40,720 bases of DNA. Origin: Candidatus Neomarinimicrobiota bacterium. GTDB taxonomy: Bacteria > Fidelibacterota > SORT01. How positions within the stretch are numbered: position 1 is the stretch's first letter; each line of letters begins with the position of its first letter. The stretch is taken from assembly GCA_022573815.1 (NCBI GenBank), contig JACZTG010000018.1:1-40720 (forward strand), in the 5' to 3' direction. The notes beneath the pieces are model-generated. The model searched no databases, was not told the DNA's origin, and worked only from the letters and a program-made list of their open reading frames with translations. Of this stretch, positions 1 through 8,416 are shown in pieces. A program made the position numbers and the translations under genes.

Positions 1-2
1 AC

Positions 3-298
3 GCCTGCCCGCTGGCGCCTGGGAACCTTGGCCATCAAAGAGTCCTGAGTAAATTACAAGCCATTCTGAAATCCAGAACAGCGGAAGTTATTAAAAGCCT
101 CTGCACTCTAGCCAAAAATATCAAAAAAAAATAGAAAAAAAAGGATTTGCACCTAAAATTTTAGATATAAATAAAAAAATTCCTTTTTCTATTGAAGAAC
201 TTTTACTATCTACTGAAAAAGACTCTTTTAAAATTTTTAAGAGATTAATTAAATATTATGAAAAAGAAAAAATCACCTCGTTTACGCACAGTAGATAA
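3..298 (+). pseudogene. partial ORF, frameshifted in a 9-A run
   Basis: An open frame enters from the left edge (frame of base 3) and stops at TAG 132-134, directly after nine A's (123-131). Adding one A to that run joins it to the frame that continues to TAA 296-298, giving about 98 lysine-rich, helical-looking residues without a break. The 3' end overlaps the start of the restriction endonuclease gene by 41 bases. I see no family motif. Because restriction genes usually sit beside their methyltransferase, this could be the C-terminal tail of a cognate methyltransferase, but no methyltransferase motif lies in the window. The first ~90 bases look less AT-rich than what follows, so an assembly junction is also possible. 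Confidence 0.3.
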
Positions 299-1013
299 GG
301 TAAAACCACCTTATCTACTTAATAATTTTCCGAAAAACTTTGGATTGAATCTTGGTCGTGAAATTGTTTACCTACTCGCTACCAAAGGACGACCTGCAAT
401 TGCTGGTGAAGAATGGGAAGAAATGTTTTCAAATTGTATCGGCGCCACATGGAAACCATCAAACATAGGTCTTGACGATGTAATATTGGGTTCCTGCGCT
501 TGGGGTGCTAAAACAGTAAAAAATATAAATCCTTCGAAGGCAAAAAAAGTTCGCCTTATTTCGGGAAGAAACTCACCTATATATTCATATGGAGAATCTA
601 ATATATCAATTGAAGCTGATCCTATGGAATTGGGCGAGCAAATATTGACAATTTGGAATGAACGTGTATCATCATTACGAGAAAAGTTTAAACATCTCAG
701 GACTATTGTATTAGTAAAATCGAACGACCTATCTGAAGTGGTAGTATTCGAATATGATACCATACGATATGAACCAGAATTATTTACTTGGGCATGGAAT
801 AAAAATAAAAATTTGGAAGGCAATGATAAAATCACTAATTCACATAAATTTACTTGGCAACCTCATGGGTCTCAATTTACAATTATTGAAAAATTGCCAT
901 CAGATTTTTTAATAATAAATATCAAATTACCAAACAAGCTTGATAAGGACTTGATATTAGATGGGATTGGATTTGATAATAATTGGATTAAAGTGAGTAC
1001 TTCAAATGGTTGA
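258..1013 (+). CDS. probable type II restriction endonuclease
   Basis: 251 aa, cytoplasmic. A PD-(D/E)XK-like core can be read: acidic helix GEEWEE (50-55), Asp73/Asp74 in GLDD, then a strand with CAWGAKTVK (80-88) whose Lys85 would be the catalytic lysine in an xAK variant. It is followed by RLISGRNSP and, later, a conserved-looking HKFTWQPHGSQFTI segment. I recall this arrangement from uncharacterised restriction-type proteins encoded beside cytosine methyltransferases and Vsr; that is memory, not a search result. The next gene is Vsr, overlapping by 8 bases, which strongly supports a restriction-modification context. The gene is clearly more AT-rich than the genes to its right, as expected for a transferred module. 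The recognition sequence cannot be predicted. Confidence 0.7.
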   Translation: MKKKKSPRLRTVDKVKPPYLLNNFPKNFGLNLGREIVYLLATKGRPAIAGEEWEEMFSNCIGATWKPSNIGLDDVILGSCAWGAKTVKNINPSKAKKVRLISGRNSPIYSYGESNISIEADPMELGEQILTIWNERVSSLREKFKHLRTIVLVKSNDLSEVVVFEYDTIRYEPELFTWAWNKNKNLEGNDKITNSHKFTWQPHGSQFTIIEKLPSDFLIINIKLPNKLDKDLILDGIGFDNNWIKVSTSNG

Positions 1014-1410
1014 TACATTTACAAGAGAAAAGCGTTCAGAAATAATGACTTCTGTAAAATCTTCCGGGAATAAATCAACTGAACTTAAACTTATAAAAAC
1101 CTTTAAACTATACGGTATTAGTGGCTGGCGCAGAAAATATGGTTTATTTGGGAATCCTGATTTTGTGTTTCCGAAGAAAAGAATTGTTTTATTTGCTGAT
1201 GGATGTTTCTGGCATGGTCATGACTGCAGAAAGCTAATTCCTGCTACTAATAAAAATTATTGGATAGAAAAGATATCACGAAATAAAAAACGAGACAAAT
1301 TAGTTACAGAAAGTCTAATTGAAGATGGTTGGGATGTGTTAAGGCTTTGGGAATGTAAGATAAAACAAAAAATTTTAAGCCAAAAAGTTGTTACTAAATT
1401 ATTATTTTGA
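1006..1410 (+). CDS. vsr: very short patch repair endonuclease Vsr
   Basis: 134 aa. Vsr nicks DNA 5' of T:G mismatches made when 5-methylcytosine deaminates, protecting sites modified by a cytosine-C5 methyltransferase. The family signature is complete: N-terminal FTREKRSEIM (5-14), GNPDFVFPKKRI with catalytic Asp52, GCFWHGHDC (66-74), and the C-terminal RLWEC (113-117). Cys67, His72, Cys74 and Cys117 match the structural zinc site of E. coli Vsr. Length is typical. It overlaps the preceding endonuclease gene by 8 bases, so the two are probably cotranscribed and translationally coupled. Its presence implies that the cognate methyltransferase makes 5-methylcytosine, although that gene is not intact in the window. 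Confidence 0.93.
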   Translation: MVDTFTREKRSEIMTSVKSSGNKSTELKLIKTFKLYGISGWRRKYGLFGNPDFVFPKKRIVLFADGCFWHGHDCRKLIPATNKNYWIEKISRNKKRDKLVTESLIEDGWDVLRLWECKIKQKILSQKVVTKLLF

Positions 1411-1542
1411 TCGGCTTTTAAGATAAGTTTTCCACGATATTATAGATTAAGAATTTATTGCATGGACTAATTCTCATCCTACCTTAGTAACCAATCTTTT
1501 GACCTGCTGAAATGAACATCCGTCGGCGTAATGATTACAAAC

Positions 1543-1947
1543 CTATGCCGCGCCTTTCTCCCATGAAACTTCCGAAGTTGTATGCAGCCCGCCTCGAATC
1601 TTGAAATCGCCGTAAACTGTTACCATTTTAGGTTCCACAGCTTCCACGAAATCTCCGAGGATTCTGTTCACCACATGCTCATGAAAAATTCCCACATTGC
1701 GATACGACATCAGATAAAATTTCAGACTTCTGAGCTCCACACATTTTTTATCCGGCAAGTAGTTAATCGTTATGGTAGCAAAATCAGGAAGTCCGCTCTT
1801 CGGGCAGACGCAGGTAAATTCATCAGTGCTGATGTCGAGACCTACATCCGTTTCGGGATATTCGTATTCAAAAGTTTCTAAAATGTCCGGGCGGACCGAA
1901 TCCGGCGACTTAAAATCGCCTATAATTTCTTTCTCTTTATCCTTCAA
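1543..1947 (-). CDS. queF: NADPH-dependent preQ0 reductase QueF
   Basis: 134 aa, short (unimodal, Bacillus-type) form. It reduces the nitrile of preQ0 to the amine of preQ1 in queuosine biosynthesis. Visible signatures are CPKSGLPDFATI with nucleophile Cys48 and proton-donor Asp55, the QueF motif ELRSLKFY (71-78) for NADPH, and the downstream FHEH with Glu90. The start is a TTG that overlaps the queC stop as TTGA, preceded by GAGAG, so translation is probably coupled to queC. It is the last gene of queE-queC-queF. A gene converges on it from the other side (vsr), and the 132-base gap between them shows no convincing terminator. Confidence 0.95.
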   Translation of the reverse strand: MKDKEKEIIGDFKSPDSVRPDILETFEYEYPETDVGLDISTDEFTCVCPKSGLPDFATITINYLPDKKCVELRSLKFYLMSYRNVGIFHEHVVNRILGDFVEAVEPKMVTVYGDFKIRGGLHTTSEVSWEKGAA

Positions 1948-2639
1948 CTCTCTGATTCCTCATCGTTATTAATATAGACTATCGGATCCTCAATTCCTGC
2001 ATCTTTAAAGCCGTTTAGTCTCAGAACGCATGATTCACAAACTCCGCATGCTTTATCCTCATTTTTGTAACATGACCAACTCAGATCAAAAGGCGCTCCA
2101 AGTTCTATACCCTTTCTGATTACATCACCCTTGCTCATATGTATAAGCGGCGCTATAAGTTTGATTTTTGTCTCCGGTCGAGTACCGATTTCTATCATCT
2201 GATTGAATGCTTCAATAAATTCTTCCGTACAATCAGGATAGCCTGCGCTGTCTTCCTCCATCATCCCCACATAGATAGACGCGGCTCCCGTTGCCTCTCC
2301 CCACGAAACAGCGATTGAAAGAATATTAGCATTGCGAAACGGAACGTATGTCAGCGGAATACCTATATTCTTTCCACTGAAATCTTCCACAGGAATATTT
2401 TTGTCGGTAAGACTCGATGTACCGATTTTCCTTAGATGGTCAATATCCGCCACAAACCTCTTATCGATATTGTAATAATCGGCAATATGATGAAATGCTT
2501 CTAACTCACGTTTTTCCGTTAGGTTGCCATAATTGATGTGCATCAGAGCCAGCTCATGACTTTCCGCAGCCACTGCTGTTGCAACAGCTGAATCCAGCCC
2601 ACCGGATACTGCCACTATTGCTAAATTTTTGTCAATCAC
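1944..2639 (-). CDS. queC: 7-cyano-7-deazaguanine synthase QueC
   Basis: 231 aa. It converts 7-carboxy-7-deazaguanine and ammonia to preQ0 with ATP. The N-terminal PP-loop SGGLDS (12-17) binds ATP, and the C-terminal zinc site is Cys190, Cys198, Cys201 and Cys204 (CYKNEDKACGVCESC). The segment LTYVPFRNANILSIA (96-110) is also typical. The annotated start is GTG with only weak ribosome-binding sequence. It sits between queE (28 bases upstream) and queF (4-base overlap), so substrate and product enzymes are adjacent. Length is normal for the family. Confidence 0.95.
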   Translation of the reverse strand: MIDKNLAIVAVSGGLDSAVATAVAAESHELALMHINYGNLTEKRELEAFHHIADYYNIDKRFVADIDHLRKIGTSSLTDKNIPVEDFSGKNIGIPLTYVPFRNANILSIAVSWGEATGAASIYVGMMEEDSAGYPDCTEEFIEAFNQMIEIGTRPETKIKLIAPLIHMSKGDVIRKGIELGAPFDLSWSCYKNEDKACGVCESCVLRLNGFKDAGIEDPIVYINNDEESES

Positions 2640-2667
2640 TTTATCAATATCAATTTATTAAAAATGC

Positions 2668-3306
2668 TCACACCCCGAGAGTCTGTTCTCCCCAGATATA
2701 TTTATGAATCTGCACATTCATCCGAACATCTATTTTATCATCTAACATCCATTTTGCTAACTCGGAGGGACTCAGCACACCGTGCACGGGAGAGAGATTA
2801 ACGATAGTTTTTTCCTCAAGACCGTTTTCTTTGATAATATTCAAAGCCCACATGTAATCGGCTCTGTCTCCGATAACAAATTTCAGTTCATCACCCGGAT
2901 TAAGTCTTGATAAGTTATCCCAATTGTTTTCATCCACCATAAGACTTGAAGGGGTCTTGAAGTCAATAATTTTTTTGACCCGCGGGTCAACTTCCTTAGT
3001 ATCTATTGAACCGCCTGTCTCCAGTAACACTTCGTACTCCTTGTCGCAAAGCTTTTTCATTAAGGCGTAACACTCACCCTGCATCAGCGGTTCTCCGCCG
3101 GTTAATTCCACCAAAAGCGGACCGGCCTCTTTTACTTCAGCCATTATCTCTTTTATGCTTTTCTCTTCCCCGCCGAAAAACGCATACGCCGTGTCGCACC
3201 AGGCGCAGCGCAAATTACATCCGCTTAAACGAATAAAAACGCAAGGTAATCCCTGATAACTTGATTCTCCCTGAATACTCGTGTATATCTCGTATATCTT
3301 CAACAA
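2668..3306 (-). CDS. queE: 7-carboxy-7-deazaguanine synthase QueE (radical SAM)
   Basis: 212 aa. It rearranges 6-carboxytetrahydropterin to 7-carboxy-7-deazaguanine. The radical-SAM cluster motif is Cys30-x3-Cys34-x2-Cys37 (CNLRCAWC). FxSxQGEG appears as SIQGESSYQG near residue 10, and GGEPL follows near residue 75 for SAM binding. This is the first gene of the queE-queC-queF unit. The start is unclear: the frame begins with two TTG codons, and a nearby AGGAATG lies in a different frame and hits a stop after five codons. QueD, which makes the substrate, is not encoded in the window. Confidence 0.93.
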   Translation of the reverse strand: MLKIYEIYTSIQGESSYQGLPCVFIRLSGCNLRCAWCDTAYAFFGGEEKSIKEIMAEVKEAGPLLVELTGGEPLMQGECYALMKKLCDKEYEVLLETGGSIDTKEVDPRVKKIIDFKTPSSLMVDENNWDNLSRLNPGDELKFVIGDRADYMWALNIIKENGLEEKTIVNLSPVHGVLSPSELAKWMLDDKIDVRMNVQIHKYIWGEQTLGV

Positions 3307-3338
3307 ATTTTGTTCATTCCTACGGTATAATCCAACCG

Positions 3339-3364
3339 AAAAAAAGGGGCGCAGCTTGCGCCCC
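3339..3364 (-). terminator. intrinsic terminator after bioY
   Basis: Read on the minus strand, a perfect 8-bp GC-rich stem (GGGGCGCA / TGCGCCCC) with a 3-base loop at 3346-3364 is followed by seven T's (3345-3339). It starts 22 bases beyond the bioY stop codon and closes the cysS-to-bioY operon before queE begins. Confidence 0.92.
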
Positions 3365-3386
3365 TGAATACATTAACACCGTTATA

Positions 3387-3965
3387 TTACTTATTCTTGT
3401 TACGAAATCTCATAGCTTCCACAACAGCAATAACCAATCCTATTTTTACCGCTGCGCCCGGTAGAAACGGTATGAATCCAAGTGATAGTGTTTTAGCAAC
3501 AGCTCCATTCATTATAATCAATAACCAGAGGTTGCCTAAAAGAAAAATAGTTACCGTTCCTGCAATTAAGGCAATAATCAATCGACTTCGTTCTTTCGAC
3601 TCTCCTAAGATTAACCCGACTACCTTGGGCGCAACAATAAACCCTGCAAGAAATCCGCCCGTAGCTCCTGATAACAATGCTAATCCTGATGTCATACCGG
3701 CAAATATTGGTAATCCGATAACTCCGGCTGATACGTATATAATCTGGGACATCGAACCTTTTCTACCACCGAGTATAACTCCTGAAAGGAGTACGACAAA
3801 CGTTTGCATCGTAATAGGTATCGGTGTGAATGGCAGCGGGATACGAATAAGAGCGGCAATCGCGGTGAGAAGAGCAAATCCAGCCACAGGCAGACCGATT
3901 CTCAATATATCGCCCTGCTCTATTGTTTTCGCCTTCGTGAAAATTGATCTAATGTTCTGATTCAA
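3387..3965 (-). CDS. bioY: biotin transporter substrate-binding protein BioY
   Basis: 192 aa, integral membrane S-component of an ECF-type biotin importer. About six hydrophobic segments are visible. The family motif PFTPIPITMQTF (45-56), followed by GVILGGRKGSMSQIIYVSAG, is a clear BioY signature. No BioM or BioN energy-coupling genes are adjacent, so it either shares an ECF module encoded elsewhere or works alone, as some solitary BioY proteins do. It lies 14 bases after ssb as the last gene of the operon, before a strong terminator. Confidence 0.93.
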   Translation of the reverse strand: MNQNIRSIFTKAKTIEQGDILRIGLPVAGFALLTAIAALIRIPLPFTPIPITMQTFVVLLSGVILGGRKGSMSQIIYVSAGVIGLPIFAGMTSGLALLSGATGGFLAGFIVAPKVVGLILGESKERSRLIIALIAGTVTIFLLGNLWLLIIMNGAVAKTLSLGFIPFLPGAAVKIGLVIAVVEAMRFRNKNK

Positions 3966-3979
3966 TTACTTCTCCTTCG

Positions 3980-4423
3980 TTAAAATGGCAGATCATCGTC
4001 GTCATCATCAATGTTGTCTGTTGATGCCGGCGGCTCCTGAGTTTTTGGAGGACCCCCGGCACTGCTTCCGCTGCCACCTTCTGCGCGCGAGCCGAGCATA
4101 GTTATAGTATCAGCAACGATTTCAGTCATATACTTTTTCTGCCCGTCCTGCTCCCACGAACGAGTTTGGAGCTTTCCCTCAATAGACACCAATTGACCCT
4201 TTTTGAGCCATTCCCCAACAAATTCTGCTTGTCGCCGCCAGGCAACGATTCTGTGCCATTCGGTCTTTTCCTTCTGATTACCGTCACTATCTTTCCATTT
4301 TTCTGATGTGGCAAGACTAATTTGTGCTTGTGCCGTGCCATTTGGGGTGTATTTCAGTTCAGGATCATTACCGAGGCGTCCGATTAAAATCACTTTGTTC
4401 ATACTACTGACAGCATATGCCAT
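3980..4423 (-). CDS. ssb: single-stranded DNA-binding protein
   Basis: 147 aa. It coats single-stranded DNA in replication, recombination and repair. The OB-fold runs from about residue 8 ([20 protein letters not shown]) to 112. A Gly/Ser/Pro linker follows, and the protein ends in the acidic tip DDDDDDLPF (139-147) that recruits partner proteins. I keep the longer start because GGAG lies 7 bases before it, while the family-like MNKV at residue 8 has no ribosome-binding site. It is placed between the PNP-like gene (60 bases) and bioY (14 bases). Confidence 0.96.
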   Translation of the reverse strand: MAYAVSSMNKVILIGRLGNDPELKYTPNGTAQAQISLATSEKWKDSDGNQKEKTEWHRIVAWRRQAEFVGEWLKKGQLVSIEGKLQTRSWEQDGQKKYMTEIVADTITMLGSRAEGGSGSSAGGPPKTQEPPASTDNIDDDDDDLPF

Positions 4424-4483
4424 AGCTTACTCCATTATATAATTTGAATTAAAAATTTACGAGATGATGAATAAAACAGCAAG

Positions 4484-5263
4484 CTATTTGCTTCCGGAGC
4501 TGAGGCTTCTAAGCATTTTATAGAGCAATTCATCTTCTTTTTCACCAACATTAATAAAAAGGGTCAATGCGGTTCTCGTTTTACCATGTGCTGCCGTAAT
4601 AACTTCCTGCATCCCCTGGTTGCTGATAACATCAACTTTTATCTTGAGTAATGTGTCAATGAGATTTTCCGGCAGAAATTTTTCGTTCCAATCTGACGCC
4701 CAGACTCCTTTCTTTGTGTTTACTCCCAAATTTTCCGTCACCTTTATCCCTTCAGTGGTCAATTCCGAATCATAAACCCCGGTCATATCAGGAAATCGCT
4801 CTCCAAATTCATCAACGTTGGCTCCTACCAATGGATTGCTGCCTGAAAGGTTTATATGATCTTCCGCCCAAAACAACTGTTCTTCAATTGCGTCGCCCTT
4901 CAACTGTTCGCCTTTTCCAAAAACGATCAGTTCTTCAATACCTAACAGCTGTAGTAATCTTATGCCGAGAGCCTTGAGCCGCACATCATATCGAATTCCG
5001 GATTCAAACACCGGCTCTGTAACAACGAGCGCTCCCGGAGCTAATTCTCCGAAATAAATTCCACCGGCTCTGATCTTTTGGTCATCAAGACCGGGCAGGG
5101 TTGAATACTGAATGAAATTATCCGCGGAAAATTTTATAGTCGGTAGCTGGTTATTCCCGAGAAAAAACGCTCTATTACTTTCATATTGGAACCTACTTCG
5201 GATTGCCTCTGAGGCTGATAAAAACCGTTCGTAGAGGTTTAAATCATTCACTTTTCTCTTCAA
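4484..5263 (-). CDS. purine nucleoside phosphorylase-like protein, catalytic motifs degenerate
   Basis: 259 aa. The PNP/MTAP fold is recognisable from DHINLSGSNPLVG, then DEFGERFPDM (about 134-161). Residues that normally do chemistry are missing: the phosphate/ribose motif GRxHxYEG aligns with a segment around VFESG, TNAAGG with FGKGEQ, and GPSFET is not recognisable. One Asn near the C-terminus (FINV) may correspond to the base-binding Asn. It may therefore be a ligand-binding or scaffold homologue, not a phosphorylase. The frame starts with TTG at 5263 and overlaps divIVA by 20 bases. A GTG at 5251, preceded by GAAGAG, is the more likely start. It lies between a DivIVA gene and ssb. Confidence 0.7.
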   Translation of the reverse strand: MKRKVNDLNLYERFLSASEAIRSRFQYESNRAFFLGNNQLPTIKFSADNFIQYSTLPGLDDQKIRAGGIYFGELAPGALVVTEPVFESGIRYDVRLKALGIRLLQLLGIEELIVFGKGEQLKGDAIEEQLFWAEDHINLSGSNPLVGANVDEFGERFPDMTGVYDSELTTEGIKVTENLGVNTKKGVWASDWNEKFLPENLIDTLLKIKVDVISNQGMQEVITAAHGKTRTALTLFINVGEKEDELLYKMLRSLSSGSK

Positions 5264-5867
5264 CTACGTCATCAGTAACGTCTTCGAAAGGACTGCTTTC
5301 GCTTTCGTTTTCAGGATCTGAAGCAGGAGATTCTTCCAAGTCGTCAACTATTTTTTCCTTGACCTCAGCTATCTCTTCCGCACTGTTTTCAACAATTCGA
5401 AACTCTTTTTCTTCGACGTTAACCTCGCCAAACATTTCCAACAGTTCAACCTGAGAACTTAGGATGCTCTTCAGTTTGACCGCAAATGAATCTCTTAAGA
5501 CCGTTAATCTTGTAATCTCATCTTCAATTCTCGATGCTTTTTTTCTCGCACCTTCCAATATTTTATCGGCGTGAAGCTCCGCATCGCCCACAATAAGCTC
5601 CGCTTCCTTTCTGGAATTTTCCATTAAGCGGTCTGTGGTTTCTTTAGCGCTTACGAGAGTATCCTGAAGACTTTTTTCCACCCTTCTATACTCTTCTATT
5701 TCCTTTTCGAGGCGTTTGCTCTTTTGCTCAAACTCCCTGCGGTCTTGCTGCAATTTTTCAAATTCTTCCGCCGCAAGTTCGAGGAATGCCTGTACCTCGT
5801 ACTTATCGTATCCGCGTATTCCTTTTTTAAATTCCCATTTCCGTATGTCAATCGGTGTAAGTTTCAA
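5244..5867 (-). CDS. DivIVA-domain coiled-coil protein
   Basis: 207 aa, cytoplasmic, peripheral to the membrane. The N-terminus has the DivIVA signature (LTPIDIRKWEF, then GIRGYDKYEVQAFL at 16-29), which in the family recognises curved membrane. A long coiled coil follows to about residue 135 (EKLQQDRREFEQKSKRLEKE onwards), then an acidic, Ser/Glu-rich tail. DivIVA proteins organise poles or septa, and the neighbour yggT often accompanies them. It starts 15 bases after yggT. Its specific role here is inferred from domain and context. Confidence 0.9.
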   Translation of the reverse strand: MKLTPIDIRKWEFKKGIRGYDKYEVQAFLELAAEEFEKLQQDRREFEQKSKRLEKEIEEYRRVEKSLQDTLVSAKETTDRLMENSRKEAELIVGDAELHADKILEGARKKASRIEDEITRLTVLRDSFAVKLKSILSSQVELLEMFGEVNVEEKEFRIVENSAEEIAEVKEKIVDDLEESPASDPENESESSPFEDVTDDVVEEKSE

Positions 5868-5882
5868 TGGTAACCTCCAGCC

Positions 5883-6176
5883 TTACTTAAGCCTGAATCC
5901 GATATCGAGAAGGCTTTCGACAACGAATATATCAGCGAAATAAAGAATTAACATTGCCGCCATTGGTGAAAAATCCATTGCTCCACCCGGCAAATACTTT
6001 CTAATAGGTTCAAGAACCGGTTCGGTTACATTTATTAAAAAACTGTAATATTGGCTGCTTTTATCAACCTCAATCCACGAGATGACTGCCCGTATAATAA
6101 ATAAGACGTATCCTACGCTTATAATCAAATCCAAAATCTTTCCGATTGCCACTAATAAATTGCCTATAACTACCAT
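5883..6176 (-). CDS. YggT-family membrane protein
   Basis: 97 aa with two hydrophobic hairpins (about 3-33 and 70-90). The family segment [13 protein letters not shown] (51-63) ends in a Gly-Gly-Ala-Met-Asp turn. YggT proteins are small inner-membrane proteins usually encoded next to yggS and divIVA, as here. They are implicated in envelope or division functions, without a firm biochemical role. It sits 10 bases after yggS and 15 before divIVA, so it is cotranscribed. Confidence 0.9.
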   Translation of the reverse strand: MVVIGNLLVAIGKILDLIISVGYVLFIIRAVISWIEVDKSSQYYSFLINVTEPVLEPIRKYLPGGAMDFSPMAAMLILYFADIFVVESLLDIGFRLK

Positions 6177-6186
6177 CTACCCTCCA

Positions 6187-6879
6187 TCATTTACGCTCGC
6201 CGAAAAGCGCACGACCGATTCGAACCATCGTAGCGCCCTCTTCAATTGCTATTTCAAAATCGTTAGTCATTCCCATTGACAGACTTTTCATCTCTATACC
6301 GTCAATCTCAGATTTAGCCGCTTTGTCATAAAGCCGTTTCAATTTTTTAAATGCCGTTCGAATTTCATTCTCGTCATCCGTGTGCGGACCAATGGTCATC
6401 AATCCGTCGATATTTAGACCCGCGGTTTCGGATATTTCAGACAGAATGTCTATTACACTGTCCGGTTCTACTCCGAATTTAGTACTTTCGCCTGAAGTGT
6501 TCACTTCCAAAAGCAGTTCTTTCCCCACAGCGTTCTGGTCGGCAATCTTAGAGGCAAGTTTCAAGCTATCTACAGAATGTATCACATCGAATAGCTCCAC
6601 AGCTTTTTTAACTTTATTGGTTTGCAGGTGACCAACCAAATGTTTTTTGAATTCTCCCTCCACTTCCGAAAATTTCCACGCCGCTTCCTGCACCCGATTC
6701 TCACCTATTTCCGTTATACCCTCGCTAATCGCTTCCCGAATAACCTCAGGACCTAATGTTTTCGTTATTCCGACCACCCTGACTTTTCCGGTCTCTCTAC
6801 CGGAATGCTGCTCGGCTGCCCTCACTCTGTCAAGTGTGTGCCGTATATTGTCTATTATAGAAAACGTTGTAACATTCAA
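6187..6879 (-). CDS. YggS-family pyridoxal phosphate homeostasis protein
   Basis: 230 aa, PLP-binding TIM barrel without known enzymatic activity in the family; it buffers PLP and affects amino-acid and vitamin B6 balance. The PLP lysine is Lys40 in [22 protein letters not shown] (59-69), a central [10 protein letters not shown] segment and the C-terminal phosphate loop ([13 protein letters not shown]) are all present. The frame begins with TTG, with no convincing ribosome-binding site. cysS lies 58 bases upstream and yggT 10 bases downstream. Confidence 0.94.
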   Translation of the reverse strand: MNVTTFSIIDNIRHTLDRVRAAEQHSGRETGKVRVVGITKTLGPEVIREAISEGITEIGENRVQEAAWKFSEVEGEFKKHLVGHLQTNKVKKAVELFDVIHSVDSLKLASKIADQNAVGKELLLEVNTSGESTKFGVEPDSVIDILSEISETAGLNIDGLMTIGPHTDDENEIRTAFKKLKRLYDKAAKSEIDGIEMKSLSMGMTNDFEIAIEEGATMVRIGRALFGERK

Positions 6880-6937
6880 TTTAGGTTACGTTAATATATT
6901 TTTATCTATCGCAAAAATCAAGCGGTTTGGGCTGCAA

Positions 6938-8416
6938 CTATTCTTTCTTTTTAAGCACAATACGATTTTTTATGTCCTCCATCTGCCAACCCTCAACAGC
7001 CATTTCCTCTCGTAATTTATCAGCTTCTTCCCATTTTTTTGCGTTTCTTGCTGCGGCTCTTTGCTTAGCCATTTCTTGGATATGTGGAGGCGGTTTCCCT
7101 CCCCTTGTTTCAATAGTAATTTCTAATCCATCTGATATTCTTATGTTGTCATTTATTTCAATTTGTTCCATTGGGTTCAAGTTAAGTACTTGATCAAATT
7201 TTCCGAACGTTTCTATTATTTCCAAAGCGCTTTGTTTGCCTAATTTGCCCTTATCTCTTAACCGGTTCATCTCTCCAATCATACCAAATACAGCATTAAA
7301 TGCTCCGGTAACATAAAGATTGTCGTCAAGTGCCTGCTCAAATTTTGAAGTGTATTCCGCTAGCTTTTCTTTGATTTTGACATTACTATTATCCCCTTCT
7401 ACTCTTTTCATTGAAGCTAGGAAACTTTTTATCCTTTTGATCTTCCCATCGGCATCATTTAGCAGTTCGGCAGTCAAGTCAAGCTGTGAGCGGTAATGAG
7501 TGGATAATAGTGCAAGCCTTATTGCCTCTGGAGAATGTCCCTCCTCAATCAATTCATCCAATAGTTTGATGTTTCCCTGCGATTTCGACATTTTTTCACC
7601 ATCTAAAATCAGGTGTGCGCAATGAACCCAATAACTGACAAACTTGCTTCCCGTGGCAGCTTCGCTTTGAGCAATTTCATTTTCATGATGGGGAAAAATG
7701 TTATCCACGCCACCGCAGTGAATATCTATCTGCTCGCCAAGGTGAGTCATAGACATTGCCGAGCATTCTATATGCCAGCCGGGGCGACCCTTTCCAAGCG
7801 AAGTTTCCCAAAAAATCCCCCCATCACTTTCTTTCCAGGCTTTCCAGAGCACGAAATCGCGCGCGCCGCCTTTTTCGTATTCATCGTCCTGAACTCTCTC
7901 GCCGGAACGCATATCTTCGGGATTAAGGTGTACAAGCTTTCCATAATCGGGATATTTATCTATCGAAAAATATATCGAACCGTCATCTGATTTATACGCA
8001 AATTCTTTTTCGAGGAGACTGGTGATTAGGGCAACCATTTCATCTATCGTCTCTGTCGCTCTCGGATAAAGATCCGCTTCTTTTATCTTGAGAGTTTTAA
8101 GTCCGCCTAAAAAATCTGTTTCATATTTCTTTGTGAATCTGTTCAGCTCTTCTAAATTTCCACCGGATGCGGCGATGGTCTTATCATCAATATCGGTGAT
8201 GTTCATAACTAATTTTACCTTATATCCGCTGTACTCAAGATATCTTCTGAGAAGATCCTCAAACACATAGGCGCGGTAATTTCCAATATGAGGGTAATCG
8301 TAAACCGTTGGTCCGCAGGCATACATTTTCACTTCCCCCTTTATCAAAGGTGTGAATAATTCCTTCTTTCGAGTAAGGGTGTTATAAAGTTTTAGAGCCA
8401 CATTTAATATTACCAT
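6938..8416 (-). CDS. cysS: cysteine--tRNA ligase
   Basis: 492 aa, class I aminoacyl-tRNA synthetase that charges tRNA-Cys. The HIGH motif is HIGN (43-46) and the KMSKS loop is at 275-279. The active-site zinc ligands Cys34, Cys218, His243 and Glu247 match those of the E. coli enzyme, shifted by 6-9 residues. The C-terminal anticodon-binding part ends with the usual RNAKKWEEADKLREEM helix. A GTG at codon 7 could also be the start; neither has a clear ribosome-binding site. It appears to be the first gene of the operon running to bioY, with its promoter in the AT-rich spacer upstream. Confidence 0.97.
   Translation of the reverse strand: MVILNVALKLYNTLTRKKELFTPLIKGEVKMYACGPTVYDYPHIGNYRAYVFEDLLRRYLEYSGYKVKLVMNITDIDDKTIAASGGNLEELNRFTKKYETDFLGGLKTLKIKEADLYPRATETIDEMVALITSLLEKEFAYKSDDGSIYFSIDKYPDYGKLVHLNPEDMRSGERVQDDEYEKGGARDFVLWKAWKESDGGIFWETSLGKGRPGWHIECSAMSMTHLGEQIDIHCGGVDNIFPHHENEIAQSEAATGSKFVSYWVHCAHLILDGEKMSKSQGNIKLLDELIEEGHSPEAIRLALLSTHYRSQLDLTAELLNDADGKIKRIKSFLASMKRVEGDNSNVKIKEKLAEYTSKFEQALDDNLYVTGAFNAVFGMIGEMNRLRDKGKLGKQSALEIIETFGKFDQVLNLNPMEQIEINDNIRISDGLEITIETRGGKPPPHIQEMAKQRAAARNAKKWEEADKLREEMAVEGWQMEDIKNRIVLKKKE

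Noticed and set aside
1536-1564. Weak CGGC/GCCG inverted repeat between vsr and queF
   Set aside because: Short stem with a mismatched base and a long loop; it overlaps the end of queF.
3397-3960. 187-codon open frame on the plus strand opposite bioY
   Set aside because: It mirrors the membrane-protein composition of bioY, has no ribosome-binding site, and bioY has an unmistakable family motif.
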